This document shows, piece by piece, positions 38,933 to 52,793 of a stretch of DNA of 64,000 nucleotides (the stretch's first letter is position 1; every line of letters begins with the position of its first letter). Location of the stretch: NCBI RefSeq assembly GCF_900100965.1, contig NZ_FMUJ01000003.1, positions 620,001-684,000 on the forward strand, given 5' to 3'. The DNA is from Variovorax sp. EL159 (GTDB lineage Bacteria; Pseudomonadota; Gammaproteobacteria; Burkholderiales; Burkholderiaceae_C). The notes below the pieces were generated by a model. It was not told where the DNA came from and searched no databases. It worked only from the letters and a program-made list of their open reading frames with translations. The position numbers and the translations under genes were made by a program.

Positions 38933-39499
38933 ATGGTTTCCAGCACGCCCGAGGCTTCGGGGTCCAATCAGCCCGGCTCGCCTGCTCCTGTTTCAAGCAG
39001 CGCCTCAGCTTCGATCGTGCCCAGCCTGTGGCGCCGCATGGCCTGCTGGCTCTACGAAGGCATGCTGCTCTTCGCCGTGGTCTTCGTTTCAGGCTGGCTG
39101 TTCAGCACGCTGGGCCAGATGCGCGACGCGATGGACTCGCGCCGACACCTCTTCCAGGCCTTCCTGTTCGTGGTGTTCGGCGTGTACTTCGTCTGGTTCT
39201 GGGCCAAGGGCCAGACGCTCGCCATGAAAACCTGGAACATCCGCATCGTCGATGCTCAGTGCCATCCCGTCAGCCAGCGCCGCGCATTGGCGCGCTACCT
39301 GCTGAGCTGGGTCTGGTTCCTGCCGCCGCTGGCCGCCATTGCGCCTTTCAAGCTGTCGGGCGGCGAAACAACGCTCCTCGTCTTTGGCTGGGTCGCCATC
39401 TGGGCCCTGCTCGCCCGTTTTCACCCCGATCGCCAGTTCTGGCACGACGCCTGGGCCGGTACGCGGCTCATCACCTCCCAACCGATGAGCCGCCGATGA
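38933..39499 (+). CDS. RDD family membrane protein
   Basis: A 188-residue protein with three or four hydrophobic helices and the RDD-family layout: 'SLWRRMACWLYEGMLLFAVV' near the first helix, 'AKGQTLAMKTWNIRIVDAQC' and 'WHDAWAGTRLI' at the end. RDD proteins have been proposed as transporters or membrane-associated factors; no substrate is clear. Its stop overlaps the dgkA start (ATGA). Confidence 0.85.
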   Translation: MVSSTPEASGSNQPGSPAPVSSSASASIVPSLWRRMACWLYEGMLLFAVVFVSGWLFSTLGQMRDAMDSRRHLFQAFLFVVFGVYFVWFWAKGQTLAMKTWNIRIVDAQCHPVSQRRALARYLLSWVWFLPPLAAIAPFKLSGGETTLLVFGWVAIWALLARFHPDRQFWHDAWAGTRLITSQPMSRR

Positions 39500-39903
39500 G
39501 TGCCTTGCCCAATCTTCCCGATCCCGCCGTCAACCCGCAGAAGGCCCGCAAGGGCTTCGAGCGCGTCTGGCACGCCACACTGATCTCGCTGCACGGCCTG
39601 CGTGCCGGCTGGAGCGAACCCGCCTTCCGCCAGGAGGCCGTCCTGTCGATCGTGATGATCCCGGCCTCTTTCTGGCTCGGGCGCAGCTGGGTCGAGGTGG
39701 CGCTGCTCGCGGGCAGTGCCATCCTGGTGATGATCGTCGAGCTGCTCAACACTGCCGTGGAAGCCGCCATCGACCGTATCGGCCCTGAATGGCACGACCT
39801 TTCCAAGCGTGCCAAGGACATGGGCAGCGCCGCCGTGCTGCTCTCGCTGACGCTGTGCGGTGGCATCTGGGCGGCAGCGCTCTGGCAACGCTTCGTGTCA
39901 TGA
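39496..39903 (+). CDS. dgkA: Diacylglycerol kinase DgkA
   Basis: A 135-residue integral membrane kinase recycling diacylglycerol to phosphatidic acid. Three helices, with the signature 'VELLNTAVEAAIDRIGPEWH' followed by 'KDMGSAAVLLSL'. The catalytic Glu and Asn are in 'ELLNTAVE'. The start overlaps the RDD stop. The N-terminal ~20 residues extend beyond the compact core. Confidence 0.95.
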   Translation: MSALPNLPDPAVNPQKARKGFERVWHATLISLHGLRAGWSEPAFRQEAVLSIVMIPASFWLGRSWVEVALLAGSAILVMIVELLNTAVEAAIDRIGPEWHDLSKRAKDMGSAAVLLSLTLCGGIWAAALWQRFVS

Positions 39904-39934
39904 GACAGCCCGCCGGCTACGGCATGATGGCGGG

Positions 39935-40525
39935 ATGAATCCTGAATTTTCGATCTGTGTCTATTGCGGCTCGCGCCCCGGCGAGCGCCCCGAGTTTTCC
40001 CAGGCCGCACAAGCGGTCGGCCAGTGGATCGGCCAGCATCGCGGCCAACTGGTCTACGGCGGCGGCCGCACCGGCCTGATGGGCACGGTGGCCGAGGCCA
40101 CCCGCCAGGCCGGCGGCCGCGTGGTCGGCATCATTCCCAAGGCACTGGTCGACAAGGAACTGGCCAATCCGCTGTGCGACGAACTGCATGTGGTCGACAC
40201 CATGCACGAGCGCAAGGCCATGATGGGCGAGCGCGCCGATGCCTTCGTGGCGCTGCCGGGCGGCATTGGCACCTTCGAAGAGCTGTTCGAGATCTGGACC
40301 TGGCGCCAGCTCGGCTATCACGACAAGCCGACCGGCATCCTCAACACCGCGGGCTACTACGACGGGTTGCTGGGCTTCCTGGCGCACAGCGTGCGCGAGG
40401 GCTTCATGGGGGAATGGCAGATGGAGCTGATCCGCACCGGTACCGACGCAACCGAATTGCTGTCGGCACTGCGCGCCGAAGTGCCGCTCCATCCGCGTGA
40501 AGACAGGCTGTCCGAAAACCTCTGA
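39935..40525 (+). CDS. LOG family protein (cytokinin riboside 5'-monophosphate phosphoribohydrolase-like)
   Basis: A 196-residue Rossmann-fold protein. It has 'SICVYCGSRPGERPEF', 'LVYGGGRTGLMGTVAE', 'MHERKAMMGERADAFVALPG' and the PGGxGTxxE motif 'PGGIGTFEELFEIWTW'. LOG proteins cleave ribose-phosphate from nucleotide monophosphates; in bacteria the natural substrate is usually AMP or unknown. Start at 39935. It ends just before a terminator. Confidence 0.92.
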   Translation: MNPEFSICVYCGSRPGERPEFSQAAQAVGQWIGQHRGQLVYGGGRTGLMGTVAEATRQAGGRVVGIIPKALVDKELANPLCDELHVVDTMHERKAMMGERADAFVALPGGIGTFEELFEIWTWRQLGYHDKPTGILNTAGYYDGLLGFLAHSVREGFMGEWQMELIRTGTDATELLSALRAEVPLHPREDRLSENL

Positions 40526-40543
40526 CGCCCGCCTTCGACGACA

Positions 40544-40565
40544 AAGCCCCGCAAGGGGCTTTTTT
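40544..40565. terminator. Intrinsic terminator after the LOG gene
   Basis: AAGCCCC-GCAA-GGGGCTT then TTTT. A GNRA tetraloop hairpin between the convergent LOG and glnB genes; the T-run favours the plus direction. Confidence 0.9.
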
Positions 40566-40573
40566 GCGCCTTG

Positions 40574-42606
<2,033 letters not shown>

Positions 42607-42625
42607 ACAGAAGGAAGAAAAAGGC

Positions 42626-43828
42626 TTGAACGATTATGTCATTCGGGTTCTGGCGTCACCGTCGGACGTGAGCCCGCAAGCCTGGAACGCGCTGCTGGCC
42701 ACCGAGGCCGAGCCCTCGCCCTTCATGCGCCACGAATACCTGTCGGCGCTGCATGAAAGCGGCAGCGCCTCGCCCGCCAGCGGATGGATGCCGCAGTTCG
42801 TGACGCTGTGGCGCGGCAAGCGGCTGGAGGCCGCCTGCCCGTTCTACATCAAGGACCATTCGTACGGCGAGTACGTCTTCGACTGGGCCTGGGCCAATGC
42901 CTACGAGCAGCACGGCCTGGCCTACTACCCCAAGGCCGTGGTTGCGGTGCCTTTCACGCCGGTGCCGGGCACGCGGCTGCTGGCGCGCAACGCCGAAAGC
43001 CGCACGCTGCTGGTGCAGGCGCTGGTCGCCCTGTGCAAGCAGGAAGAACTGTCGTCGCTGCACCTGCTGTTCGGCGCCGACGCGGACATCGCCGCCTGCA
43101 CCGAGGCCGGGCTGATGCTGCGCAACACGGTTCAGTTCCACTGGACGAATGCGGCCCCGAAGCCCTGCGGCGATGGGCCACTGCAGCCCGCTGAAGGCGA
43201 AGCGACCTACCCGGACTTCGACACCTTCCTCGCAAGCCTCTCCCACGACAAGCGCAAGAAGATCCGCCAGGAGCGCCGCAAGGTGGCCGACGCTGGCGTG
43301 AGCTTTCGCTGGTCACGCGGCGCCGATATTTCCGCGACCGACTGGGATTTCTTCTACCGCTGCTATGAGCGCACCTACCGCGAGCACGGCAACCCGCCCT
43401 ACCTCACCCGCGACTTCTTCCAGCGCATGGCCGACACGATGCCCGAGGCCTGGCTCCTGTTCATCGCCGAGCGCAACGGCAAGCCCATGGCCTCCAGCCT
43501 GATCGCCCTCTCGACGCAAGAGGGCAAGGCGCTGGTTGCCTACGGTCGTTACTGGGGGGCGCTGGAACGGGTCGATTGCCTGCACTTCGAGGCTTGCTAC
43601 TACCAGCCGCTGGCGTGGTGCATCGCGCATGGCGCGAAGCGCTTCGAGGGCGGTGCCCAGGGCGAGCACAAGATGGCGCGGGCGTTGATGCCGGTGAAGA
43701 CGACCAGCGCGCATTGGCTGGCACACCCGGCGTTCTCCGATGCCGTGGAGCGCTTTCTCGAACGCGAGGGCGCGGGCATCGAAAACTACATGGACCACCT
43801 GGGCGAACGCAGCCCGTTCAAGGCTTAG
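42626..43828 (+). CDS. FemAB/GNAT-like acyltransferase family protein (DUF482-like)
   Basis: A 400-residue protein with the FemAB-like GNAT duplication. Motifs: 'HEYLSALHESGSAS', 'WAWANAYEQHGLAYYPKAVV', 'KRKKIRQERRKVADAGVSFR', 'YERTYREHGNPPYLTRDFF' and 'EGGAQGEHKMARALMPVKT'. This family is often annotated as peptidogalycan biosynthesis or GNAT; the substrate is unknown. The start is TTG 42626 with GGAAG 8-9 bases upstream; ATG candidates before it belong to the nadE shadow. It is divergent from nadE with only 19 bp between starts. Confidence 0.8.
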   Translation: MNDYVIRVLASPSDVSPQAWNALLATEAEPSPFMRHEYLSALHESGSASPASGWMPQFVTLWRGKRLEAACPFYIKDHSYGEYVFDWAWANAYEQHGLAYYPKAVVAVPFTPVPGTRLLARNAESRTLLVQALVALCKQEELSSLHLLFGADADIAACTEAGLMLRNTVQFHWTNAAPKPCGDGPLQPAEGEATYPDFDTFLASLSHDKRKKIRQERRKVADAGVSFRWSRGADISATDWDFFYRCYERTYREHGNPPYLTRDFFQRMADTMPEAWLLFIAERNGKPMASSLIALSTQEGKALVAYGRYWGALERVDCLHFEACYYQPLAWCIAHGAKRFEGGAQGEHKMARALMPVKTTSAHWLAHPAFSDAVERFLEREGAGIENYMDHLGERSPFKA

Positions 43829-43948
43829 GTTCGCCCCAGGCTTCACGCACTTCGTGTCGCGTCAACTCCCTCGATCGGGAGCAGCACCCGCAGCCCGGCA
43901 AGGCCGGCTCCGCGGTGTTTCACGAATCACGAAGACGCTGGCTTGCTC

Positions 43949-44476
43949 CTACTTCTTGTAAGCGGCGATGCCGTCCAGCACTTCCTTCTTGGCGGCGTCG
44001 ATGCCTTCCCAGCCCAGCACCTTGACCCACTTGCCGGCTTCCAGGTCCTTGTAGTGCTCGAAGAAGTGGCTGATGGCCTTCAGGCGCATCGGGTTCACGT
44101 CGTCGACCGACTTCCAGTGGCTGTAGATCGGCAGCACCTTGTCGGTAGGCACGGCCAGCACCTTGCCGTCGACGCCGGCTTCGTCTTCCATCATCAGGAT
44201 GCCGAGCGGGCGGCAAGGCACCACCACGCCGGGCAGCAGCGGGTACGGCGCGATCACCAGCACGTCGACCGGGTCGCCGTCGCCCGACAGCGTCTGCGGC
44301 ACGTAGCCGTAATTGGCCGGGTAGTACATGGCCGTCGTCATGAAGCGGTCGACGAAGATCGCGCCCGATTCCTTGTCGACCTCGTACTTGATCGGGTCGG
44401 CGTTCATCGGGATTTCGATGACCACATTGAAGGCGTCGGGAACGTTCTTGCCGGGGGAAACTTTGTCGAAGGACAT
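43949..44476 (-). CDS. ppa: Inorganic pyrophosphatase (soluble, family I)
   Basis: A 175-residue hexameric family I pyrophosphatase. The signature 'DGDPVDVLV' with three Asp and '[10 protein letters not shown]', '[10 protein letters not shown]' and '[18 protein letters not shown]' are intact. Its length equals the E. coli enzyme. Start ATG 44476 before '[13 protein letters not shown]'. It is divergent from the membrane pyrophosphatase gene, so cytosolic and proton-coupled pyrophosphate hydrolysis share one promoter region. Confidence 0.97.
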   Translation of the reverse strand: MSFDKVSPGKNVPDAFNVVIEIPMNADPIKYEVDKESGAIFVDRFMTTAMYYPANYGYVPQTLSGDGDPVDVLVIAPYPLLPGVVVPCRPLGILMMEDEAGVDGKVLAVPTDKVLPIYSHWKSVDDVNPMRLKAISHFFEHYKDLEAGKWVKVLGWEGIDAAKKEVLDGIAAYKK

Positions 44477-44729
44477 GACGTTTTTCGAGTAGTTGAAAAG
44501 TATGAGAGGGATGGGGACAAACCCGGAGTTTACTTTCCGTGTCACGGCGCGGTCGCACACGCATCTGTTTTTGCCTGTAAATTGCCACCGTTGGCCAATC
44601 GGCTCCGCACCTTCGGTGCAGTGAGCTTCGAGGAAGCAACGCGGCGGAAATCAGGTCCCGTACGCGTTGTGCGCAGGGCCCCTGCTGTCCGTCTCCACAA
44701 GTCACAACGAACGAATGGAGAAGCAAAGC

Positions 44730-47243
<2,514 letters not shown>

Positions 47244-47244
47244 G

Positions 47245-47613
47245 ATGCCCACTGCCGCACGACTCGAATCCTTCATCGCCGCCGTCGAAGGCGGCGCGCA
47301 TGCCCAGGCCATCGAGGACTACTACACCGAAGACGCCACCATGCGCGAGAACCAGGCCGAACCGCGGCGCGGCCGCAGCACGCTGGTGGCACAGGAAACC
47401 GCCGTGCTCGCGCGCACCGAATCGGTCACCAGCACCTGCGTGCGGCCGGTGCTGGTGAACGGCGACCACGTGGCGATCCACTGGGTCTTCGAGTTCATCT
47501 TCAAGAATGGCGGCACGATGCGCATGGAAGAGATCGCGTGGCAGCGCTGGGAAGGCGAGCGCATCGCCGAAGAACAGTTCTTCTACGACCCGGCGCAAAG
47601 AAAGCCGGGCTGA
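47245..47613 (+). CDS. SnoaL/NTF2-like family protein
   Basis: A 122-residue single-domain NTF2-like protein with 'RLESFIAAVEGGAHAQAIED', 'YYTEDATMRENQAEPRRG' and a C-terminal 'AEEQFFYDP', typical of SnoaL-like ligand-binding or isomerase folds. It starts 1 base after the hppA stop, so it is translated with the pump. The role is unknown. Confidence 0.78.
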   Translation: MPTAARLESFIAAVEGGAHAQAIEDYYTEDATMRENQAEPRRGRSTLVAQETAVLARTESVTSTCVRPVLVNGDHVAIHWVFEFIFKNGGTMRMEEIAWQRWEGERIAEEQFFYDPAQRKPG

Positions 47614-47664
47614 AGACACTGCACGCTTCCACCGCCATGGCGCTGAAGACCACCTCCTAGCCCC

Positions 47665-49566
47665 ATGCGATACCTCCGCGCACTGATTGCCGGCACGCTG
47701 ACCATCGCCCTGGCCGAACTGGCGATCGTGCGGCGCTTTCCGCGCATCCTGCTGGCCGTGGTGGCCGTTGGCGTGGTGCCGGCGATCTATGCGCTGATCT
47801 ATCTCACGAGCGTCTGGGACCCGGCCGGCCACACGGCCGACCTGCCCGCGGCCATCGTGAACGAGGACCGCGGCGTCACCTACATGGCGCACTCGGTCAA
47901 CGTCGGCGACGAGCTGACGCGCACTTTGCTTACCAAGCGCGCGTTCGGCTTTCGGGTGATGACCGATGCCGAGGCCGCGCGCGCCGAGGTGCGGCGCGGC
48001 ACGCTGGCCTTTGCGCTGTTCATCCCCGGCGACTTCAGTGCCAACGCGGTGCCGGGCACCCAGCGCGGCGCCGGGCAACTGGTGGTCTACACCTCCGAAG
48101 GCAACAACTACAGCTCGGCCGGACTGGCCCGCCGCTTCGCAGGCGAGCTGGGCCACCAGGTCAACGAAATGCTCAACGAGCAGCGCTGGGGCCTGGTGCT
48201 GAACGCGGCCTCCGGCTCGCAAGCGCGGCTCGACAAGCTCAAGCAGGCGTTGCTGGAGCTGCGCGACGGCAGCCAGACACTCGCCAACGGGGCGGCCCAG
48301 TACAGCGCCGCGGCGCAGCAGGTCGGCGGCGGGTTCAAGCAGGTCAACGGCGGCATCCGGACCATCCAGTCGAAACTGCCGGCCGACGCGGACCTGCGTG
48401 CGCTCAAGAGCGGCGCGCAGCAACTCACAGCCGGCCAGCATGAGCTGGGCAGTGGCCTCGCGCAGATCGGCGACGGGCTCGAACTGCTCAATGGCGGCGC
48501 CGGCCAGTTGGGCGACGGCGCGCGGCGGATGCAGAAAGAAACGGCCGACATCCCTTTCGTCGGCGACCGCCTCGCCAAGGGCGCCGGAGAACTCGCTGCC
48601 GGCGCGGACAAGCTGCACGGTGGCCTCGGGCAGGCCCAAGCCGCACTCGGCAAGGCGGAAGAAGGCAACCAGAAGCTGGCCACCGGCGCTTCGGCCCTCG
48701 AGGGCGGTGTCGGCAAGCTCACCGACGGCATGGGCGCGCTGTCCGCCGGCATCCGCACCATGGCGGGCAAGTTGCCCGAAGACCGCAAGCTCGACGAATT
48801 CATCCAGGGCGGCGCACAACTGGCGCAGGGCGCGCAGCGACTGCTGACCGGCGTGCGCACCATCGAAGCCGCCCTGCCCGCGTCCATCACCCGCATCCAG
48901 GGCAGCGCCTCGGGGCTGGCCGATTCGGTCGAGCCCAAGGTCGAGGTGGTGGCGCCGGTGGCCAACAACGGCAGCGCCTTCGTGCCGAACATGGTGTCGG
49001 TTGCGCTGTGGATCGGCGCCGTGATGGCCGGCTACCTGTTCAACATCCGCATCGTGCTGGTGGACCACACCCACTATCCGAAGCTCGCCAAGGCCCTGGG
49101 CAAGATCACCGTGCCGGCGCTCATCGTGCTGCTGCAGGTGGCGCTGGTGCTGGCCACGCTGCTCGGCGTGCTGGAGGTGCAGGCGCCGCGGGTGGCGGCG
49201 CTTGCGCTCACGATGGCACTGGCCTCGCTGGTGTTTCTCGTGGTGCTGTTCGCGATCCTGCATGTCTTCGGCGATTTCGGCCGCATCCTGACCGTGCTGC
49301 TGCTCACGCTGCAGTTGTCCGCCGGCGGCGGCGTGTTGCCGGTGGAACTGTCGGCGGGGTTCTTTCGCACCGTCCATAGCTGGCTGCCCTTCAGCTGGGT
49401 GGTGCAGGCCTTCCGCGCCGTGATGTTCGGCGCCTTCGACGACGGCTGGGCGCATGCCTGCGGCGTGGTGGTGCTGTCGGGCGCGGTGGCGGTCGGACTG
49501 ATGGCGATCTTCGGCAAATGGAAGGAGGTGCTGCTGTCGGACTACAAGCCCACGATCCAGGTCTGA
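47665..49566 (+). CDS. YhgE/Pip-family membrane protein (ABC-2-like)
   Basis: A 633-residue protein: one N-terminal helix, a roughly 400-residue extracytoplasmic domain, then about five C-terminal helices. The exported part has a chain of 'QLxxG...LxxG' heptad-like repeats (about 190-400, for example 'GLAQIGDGLELLNGGAGQLG'), typical of YhgE/Pip phage-infection-type proteins and MmpL-like coiled coils. It is related in layout to ABC-2 permeases and sits before a MerR gene and an efflux cassette, so a role in export is likely but unproven. Confidence 0.82.
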   Translation: MRYLRALIAGTLTIALAELAIVRRFPRILLAVVAVGVVPAIYALIYLTSVWDPAGHTADLPAAIVNEDRGVTYMAHSVNVGDELTRTLLTKRAFGFRVMTDAEAARAEVRRGTLAFALFIPGDFSANAVPGTQRGAGQLVVYTSEGNNYSSAGLARRFAGELGHQVNEMLNEQRWGLVLNAASGSQARLDKLKQALLELRDGSQTLANGAAQYSAAAQQVGGGFKQVNGGIRTIQSKLPADADLRALKSGAQQLTAGQHELGSGLAQIGDGLELLNGGAGQLGDGARRMQKETADIPFVGDRLAKGAGELAAGADKLHGGLGQAQAALGKAEEGNQKLATGASALEGGVGKLTDGMGALSAGIRTMAGKLPEDRKLDEFIQGGAQLAQGAQRLLTGVRTIEAALPASITRIQGSASGLADSVEPKVEVVAPVANNGSAFVPNMVSVALWIGAVMAGYLFNIRIVLVDHTHYPKLAKALGKITVPALIVLLQVALVLATLLGVLEVQAPRVAALALTMALASLVFLVVLFAILHVFGDFGRILTVLLLTLQLSAGGGVLPVELSAGFFRTVHSWLPFSWVVQAFRAVMFGAFDDGWAHACGVVVLSGAVAVGLMAIFGKWKEVLLSDYKPTIQV

Positions 49567-49614
49567 AGGCGTCCGGCGAATGCAACACTTTCGATGTCAC
49601 ATAGAATTTGTCGA

Positions 49615-50355
49615 ATGACTGCACCCGCCACGCCCACCGCCGACACCGACGTCGACGCCACCCAGGAGCTCTCCATCGAAGCCCTGGCAGCGCGCACGGG
49701 CGTCACGGTGCGCAACATCCGCGCCTACACCACGGCGGGGCTGCTGCCATCGCCCAGGCTGCGGGGCCGCCTCGGGCTGTACGGCGACGACCACGCGCAG
49801 CGGCTGGCGCTGATTCGCGAGCTGCGCGACCAGGGCTTCGGCATCGAGGCGATCCGCCGTATCTTCGGGCGCGCCCCGGCCTCGGCCTGGGGCGACCTGG
49901 TTGCCGTCGCGCGCTCTGTGTCGGGCAGCCTCTTTGCCTCGGAAACGCCCGTCGTGGTGTCGGCCAAGGCGCTCGCCGCCAAATGGAAAGGCCAGATGAC
50001 GCCGGCCCTGCTCGTGCGCGCAGCCAAGGCCGGCCTGATGCGCGAACTGCCCGACGGCCAGGTGCAGATGCTGAGCCCCGCGCTCGGCCAGATCGCCGAG
50101 CAGTTGGCTGCGCTGGGCCTGCCGCTCGAAGAAGTGATCGGCATGCAGGAAACCATGGCCTGCACGCTGCGCACCACCGCGCGCCATTGGCTGCGCACGC
50201 TGGCCGACAGCCTGCTGGCGGGCGATGCGATCGATGCCGAACGCACCGCGCAACTGCTCGAAAAGGCGCGGCCGCTGGCCACCGGCGCGGTGCAGGCCGC
50301 GTTCCCCGTGATCCTGCAGCAGGAGCTCGACGCCCTGCTGCGCAAGGCCGCCTGA
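49615..50355 (+). CDS. MerR-family transcriptional regulator
   Basis: A 246-residue regulator. The winged helix has 'LSIEALAARTGVTVRNIRAY', 'TTAGLLPSPRLRGRLGLYGD' and 'LALIRELRDQGFGIEAIRRI'. The C-terminal part (about 100-246) is longer than in classical metal sensors and lacks a Cys metal site, as in drug- or redox-sensing MerRs. It lies 5 bases before the TolC gene, so it leads the efflux operon it probably controls. Confidence 0.88.
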   Translation: MTAPATPTADTDVDATQELSIEALAARTGVTVRNIRAYTTAGLLPSPRLRGRLGLYGDDHAQRLALIRELRDQGFGIEAIRRIFGRAPASAWGDLVAVARSVSGSLFASETPVVVSAKALAAKWKGQMTPALLVRAAKAGLMRELPDGQVQMLSPALGQIAEQLAALGLPLEEVIGMQETMACTLRTTARHWLRTLADSLLAGDAIDAERTAQLLEKARPLATGAVQAAFPVILQQELDALLRKAA

Positions 50356-50360
50356 ACCCG

Positions 50361-51782
50361 ATGACAAGCCCCCGCCACGCCCTCCTCCACACCTTGCTGC
50401 TGTTGCCGGCCCTGGCCGGCGGCACCGCCTTCGCGCAAACCCGCGGCGACACGCTGGCGCTGAGCTTCGACGCGGCCCGCGCCCGCATGATCGAGCGCTC
50501 CGACAAGCTGGCCGCCGCGCACGCGGCAGTCGAATCCAAGGAGCTGCAGAGCCAGGGCCTCAAGGGCCTGGGCGGCCCGTCCGTCAGCGTCTCGGGTCTG
50601 GCCTATGCGTACAACGCCAACCTGAACCTCGACCTCGATCCGCTCAACCAGAGGCTCGGGCAGCTTGGCCAGGCGTTGCCGTCGCCCATCCAGGGCCTCA
50701 TCTCGCAGATGCCGATTCCGCAGCTGCCCAACAGCTACACGATCAACCGGCACGACACCGGCTCCAACGCCTCGGTCTCGGCGGTCTGGCCGATCTACGT
50801 CGGCGGCGCGACCGACGCGGTGCGCGGCTTCGTGTCAGCGCAGACGCGCGAAGCGCAGGCCGATGCCGACCAGGCCGGCCACGAGGTCGACACGCTGCTG
50901 GTGCAGCGCTACTTCGGTGCCCAGCTCGCCCGGCGCGCGGCCGCGCTGCGTGCGCAGGCCGAGCGCACCATCGCCCAGCACGACTCGGCCGCGCAAAAGA
51001 TGCTCGCGGCCGGCGTGATCTCGCGCGTGGAGCGCCTGCAGGCCAGCGCGGCTTACGAAGAAGCCCGGCGCAACGCGCGCAAGGCCGAAGACGACGCGGC
51101 ACTGGCCGCCGTGGCGCTCGCGCGCACCGTGCGCGCCGACGGCAGCGTGGCACCGCAAACGCCCCTCTTCCTCATCAGCACACCCATCGAACCGCTCGGC
51201 TACTTCATCGATTCGGCGCTCACGCGCCACCCGGGGCTGGACAAGGTCGCGGCCAAGAAGTCGCAGGCCGAGCAGCTGCACGAAGGCGAAGAAGCCTTGC
51301 GGCGCCCGCAGGTCATTGCCTTCGGCACACGACAGATCAAGGGCGGCAATGCCGACTGGGTGGCCGGCCTGGGCGTGCGCTGGACGCTCTATGACTCCGT
51401 GGACCGCGACGCGCTCTCGGCCTCCTCGATGAAGAAGGTCGAGCAGGCGGAACGCACCGACGCGCAGGCGCGCAGCGACATCTCGCTGCTGGTCGAGCGT
51501 AACTGGCGCGCGCTTGAAAACGCGCGGCGCCAATACCTGGAAATGAAGGCCTCGGTCGAGCTGGCGCAGGAAGTCGTCAAGCTGCGCACCTCAGGCCTGC
51601 GCGAAGGCACGAGCACCACGCTCGACCTGATCGACGCCGAAACCAATCAAGCCAAGGTGCTGACCGAGCGTGCGCAAGCCGCCAACGACTACGTGCAGGC
51701 GCTCGCGCAACTGCTCGAAAGCGCGGGCCTTTCCGACAAGTTTTCCGACTACATCGCGCGCGCCGACGTGAGGGTGAATTGA
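50361..51782 (+). CDS. TolC-family outer-membrane efflux protein
   Basis: A 473-residue OMF protein with signal peptide ending 'GGTAFAQ' and two internally repeated helical coiled-coil stretches (about 30-220 and 270-460). 'RTSGLREGTSTTLDLIDAET' is the conserved second-repeat motif. It forms the outer-membrane channel for the downstream HlyD and permeases. Its stop overlaps the hlyD-like start (TGATG). Confidence 0.9.
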   Translation: MTSPRHALLHTLLLLPALAGGTAFAQTRGDTLALSFDAARARMIERSDKLAAAHAAVESKELQSQGLKGLGGPSVSVSGLAYAYNANLNLDLDPLNQRLGQLGQALPSPIQGLISQMPIPQLPNSYTINRHDTGSNASVSAVWPIYVGGATDAVRGFVSAQTREAQADADQAGHEVDTLLVQRYFGAQLARRAAALRAQAERTIAQHDSAAQKMLAAGVISRVERLQASAAYEEARRNARKAEDDAALAAVALARTVRADGSVAPQTPLFLISTPIEPLGYFIDSALTRHPGLDKVAAKKSQAEQLHEGEEALRRPQVIAFGTRQIKGGNADWVAGLGVRWTLYDSVDRDALSASSMKKVEQAERTDAQARSDISLLVERNWRALENARRQYLEMKASVELAQEVVKLRTSGLREGTSTTLDLIDAETNQAKVLTERAQAANDYVQALAQLLESAGLSDKFSDYIARADVRVN

Positions 51783-52774
51783 TGATGAGTGCCAAGACCC
51801 GAAAACTGATCGCGATCCTTGCTGCCCTGCTGGTGCTGGCGCTGCTCATCTGGGGCTTCTGGCGCGCGTCGCAGCCCGCGCCCGAGGTGTTCCAGGGCCA
51901 GATGGAAGCGCGCGAGACCGACGTGGCCGGCAAGGTGACGGCGCGCATCGCCGAAGTGCTGGTGAAGGAAGGCGACCGCATCCCGGCCGGCGCGGTGCTG
52001 GTGCGCATGGACAGCCCCGAAGTGCGAGCCAAGCTCGCACAAGCCACCGCCGCCGAACAGGCCGCGCAGGCCGTGGCCGAGAAGGCGCAGAACGGCGCTC
52101 GCCCGCAAGAAGTCGAGATGGCACGCATGCAGTGGCAGCGCGCCGAAACCGCGGCCCAACTGGCGCAAACATCTTTCCGCCGTGTCGACGGACTGGCCCG
52201 CGAAGGCCTGGTGGCCGACCAGAAACGCGACGAGGCCGAAGCCAACTGGAAAGCCTCGCGCGATGCCGCCATCGCAGCCAAGGCGCAGTACGACATGGCA
52301 CGAAGCGGCGCCCGCCCCGAAGACAAGGCGGCGGCCAGCGCACAGGCGCGCCAGGTCGCGGGCGTGGTGGCCGAGGCCGAAGCCGCCAAGGCCGAGACCG
52401 AATTGCGCAGCCCCGTGGGTGGCGAAGTGGCCAAGGTGCTGGCCAAGGTCGGTGAGCTGTCGCCGCAGGGCGTGGCGGTGGTCACGGTGGTCGACCTGAG
52501 CGATCAGTGGGTGGTGCTCAACGTGCGCGAAGACCGGCTCGCCCGCTTCGCGCTCGGCAACGAGTTCGATGCCCGCCTGCCCGCGCTGGCCAGCGGCGGC
52601 AACAAGCGCGAGGCCCGCTTCAAGGTCTACTACAGCGCCGTCATGCCCGACTTCGCGACCTGGCGCGCAACGCGCGGCGGTGCCGGCTTCGACGTGCGCA
52701 CCTTCGAGGTTCGCGCGCGGCCGCTCAAGCCCATCGAAGGCGCGCGCCCCGGCATGAGCGTGCTGGTCGACTGA
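51782..52774 (+). CDS. HlyD-family periplasmic adaptor protein
   Basis: A 330-residue membrane-fusion protein with an N-terminal anchor helix ('LIAILAALLVLALLIWGFW'), a split lipoyl domain ('VAGKVTARIAEVLVKEGDRI' and 'VGGEVAKVLAKVGELSP'), a long coiled-coil hairpin (about 95-195) and a beta-barrel domain. It links the inner-membrane permeases with TolC. The start is ATG 51782 or 51785. Confidence 0.92.
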   Translation: MMSAKTRKLIAILAALLVLALLIWGFWRASQPAPEVFQGQMEARETDVAGKVTARIAEVLVKEGDRIPAGAVLVRMDSPEVRAKLAQATAAEQAAQAVAEKAQNGARPQEVEMARMQWQRAETAAQLAQTSFRRVDGLAREGLVADQKRDEAEANWKASRDAAIAAKAQYDMARSGARPEDKAAASAQARQVAGVVAEAEAAKAETELRSPVGGEVAKVLAKVGELSPQGVAVVTVVDLSDQWVVLNVREDRLARFALGNEFDARLPALASGGNKREARFKVYYSAVMPDFATWRATRGGAGFDVRTFEVRARPLKPIEGARPGMSVLVD

Positions 52775-52793
52775 GCCCGCACGGCGCCCTCCG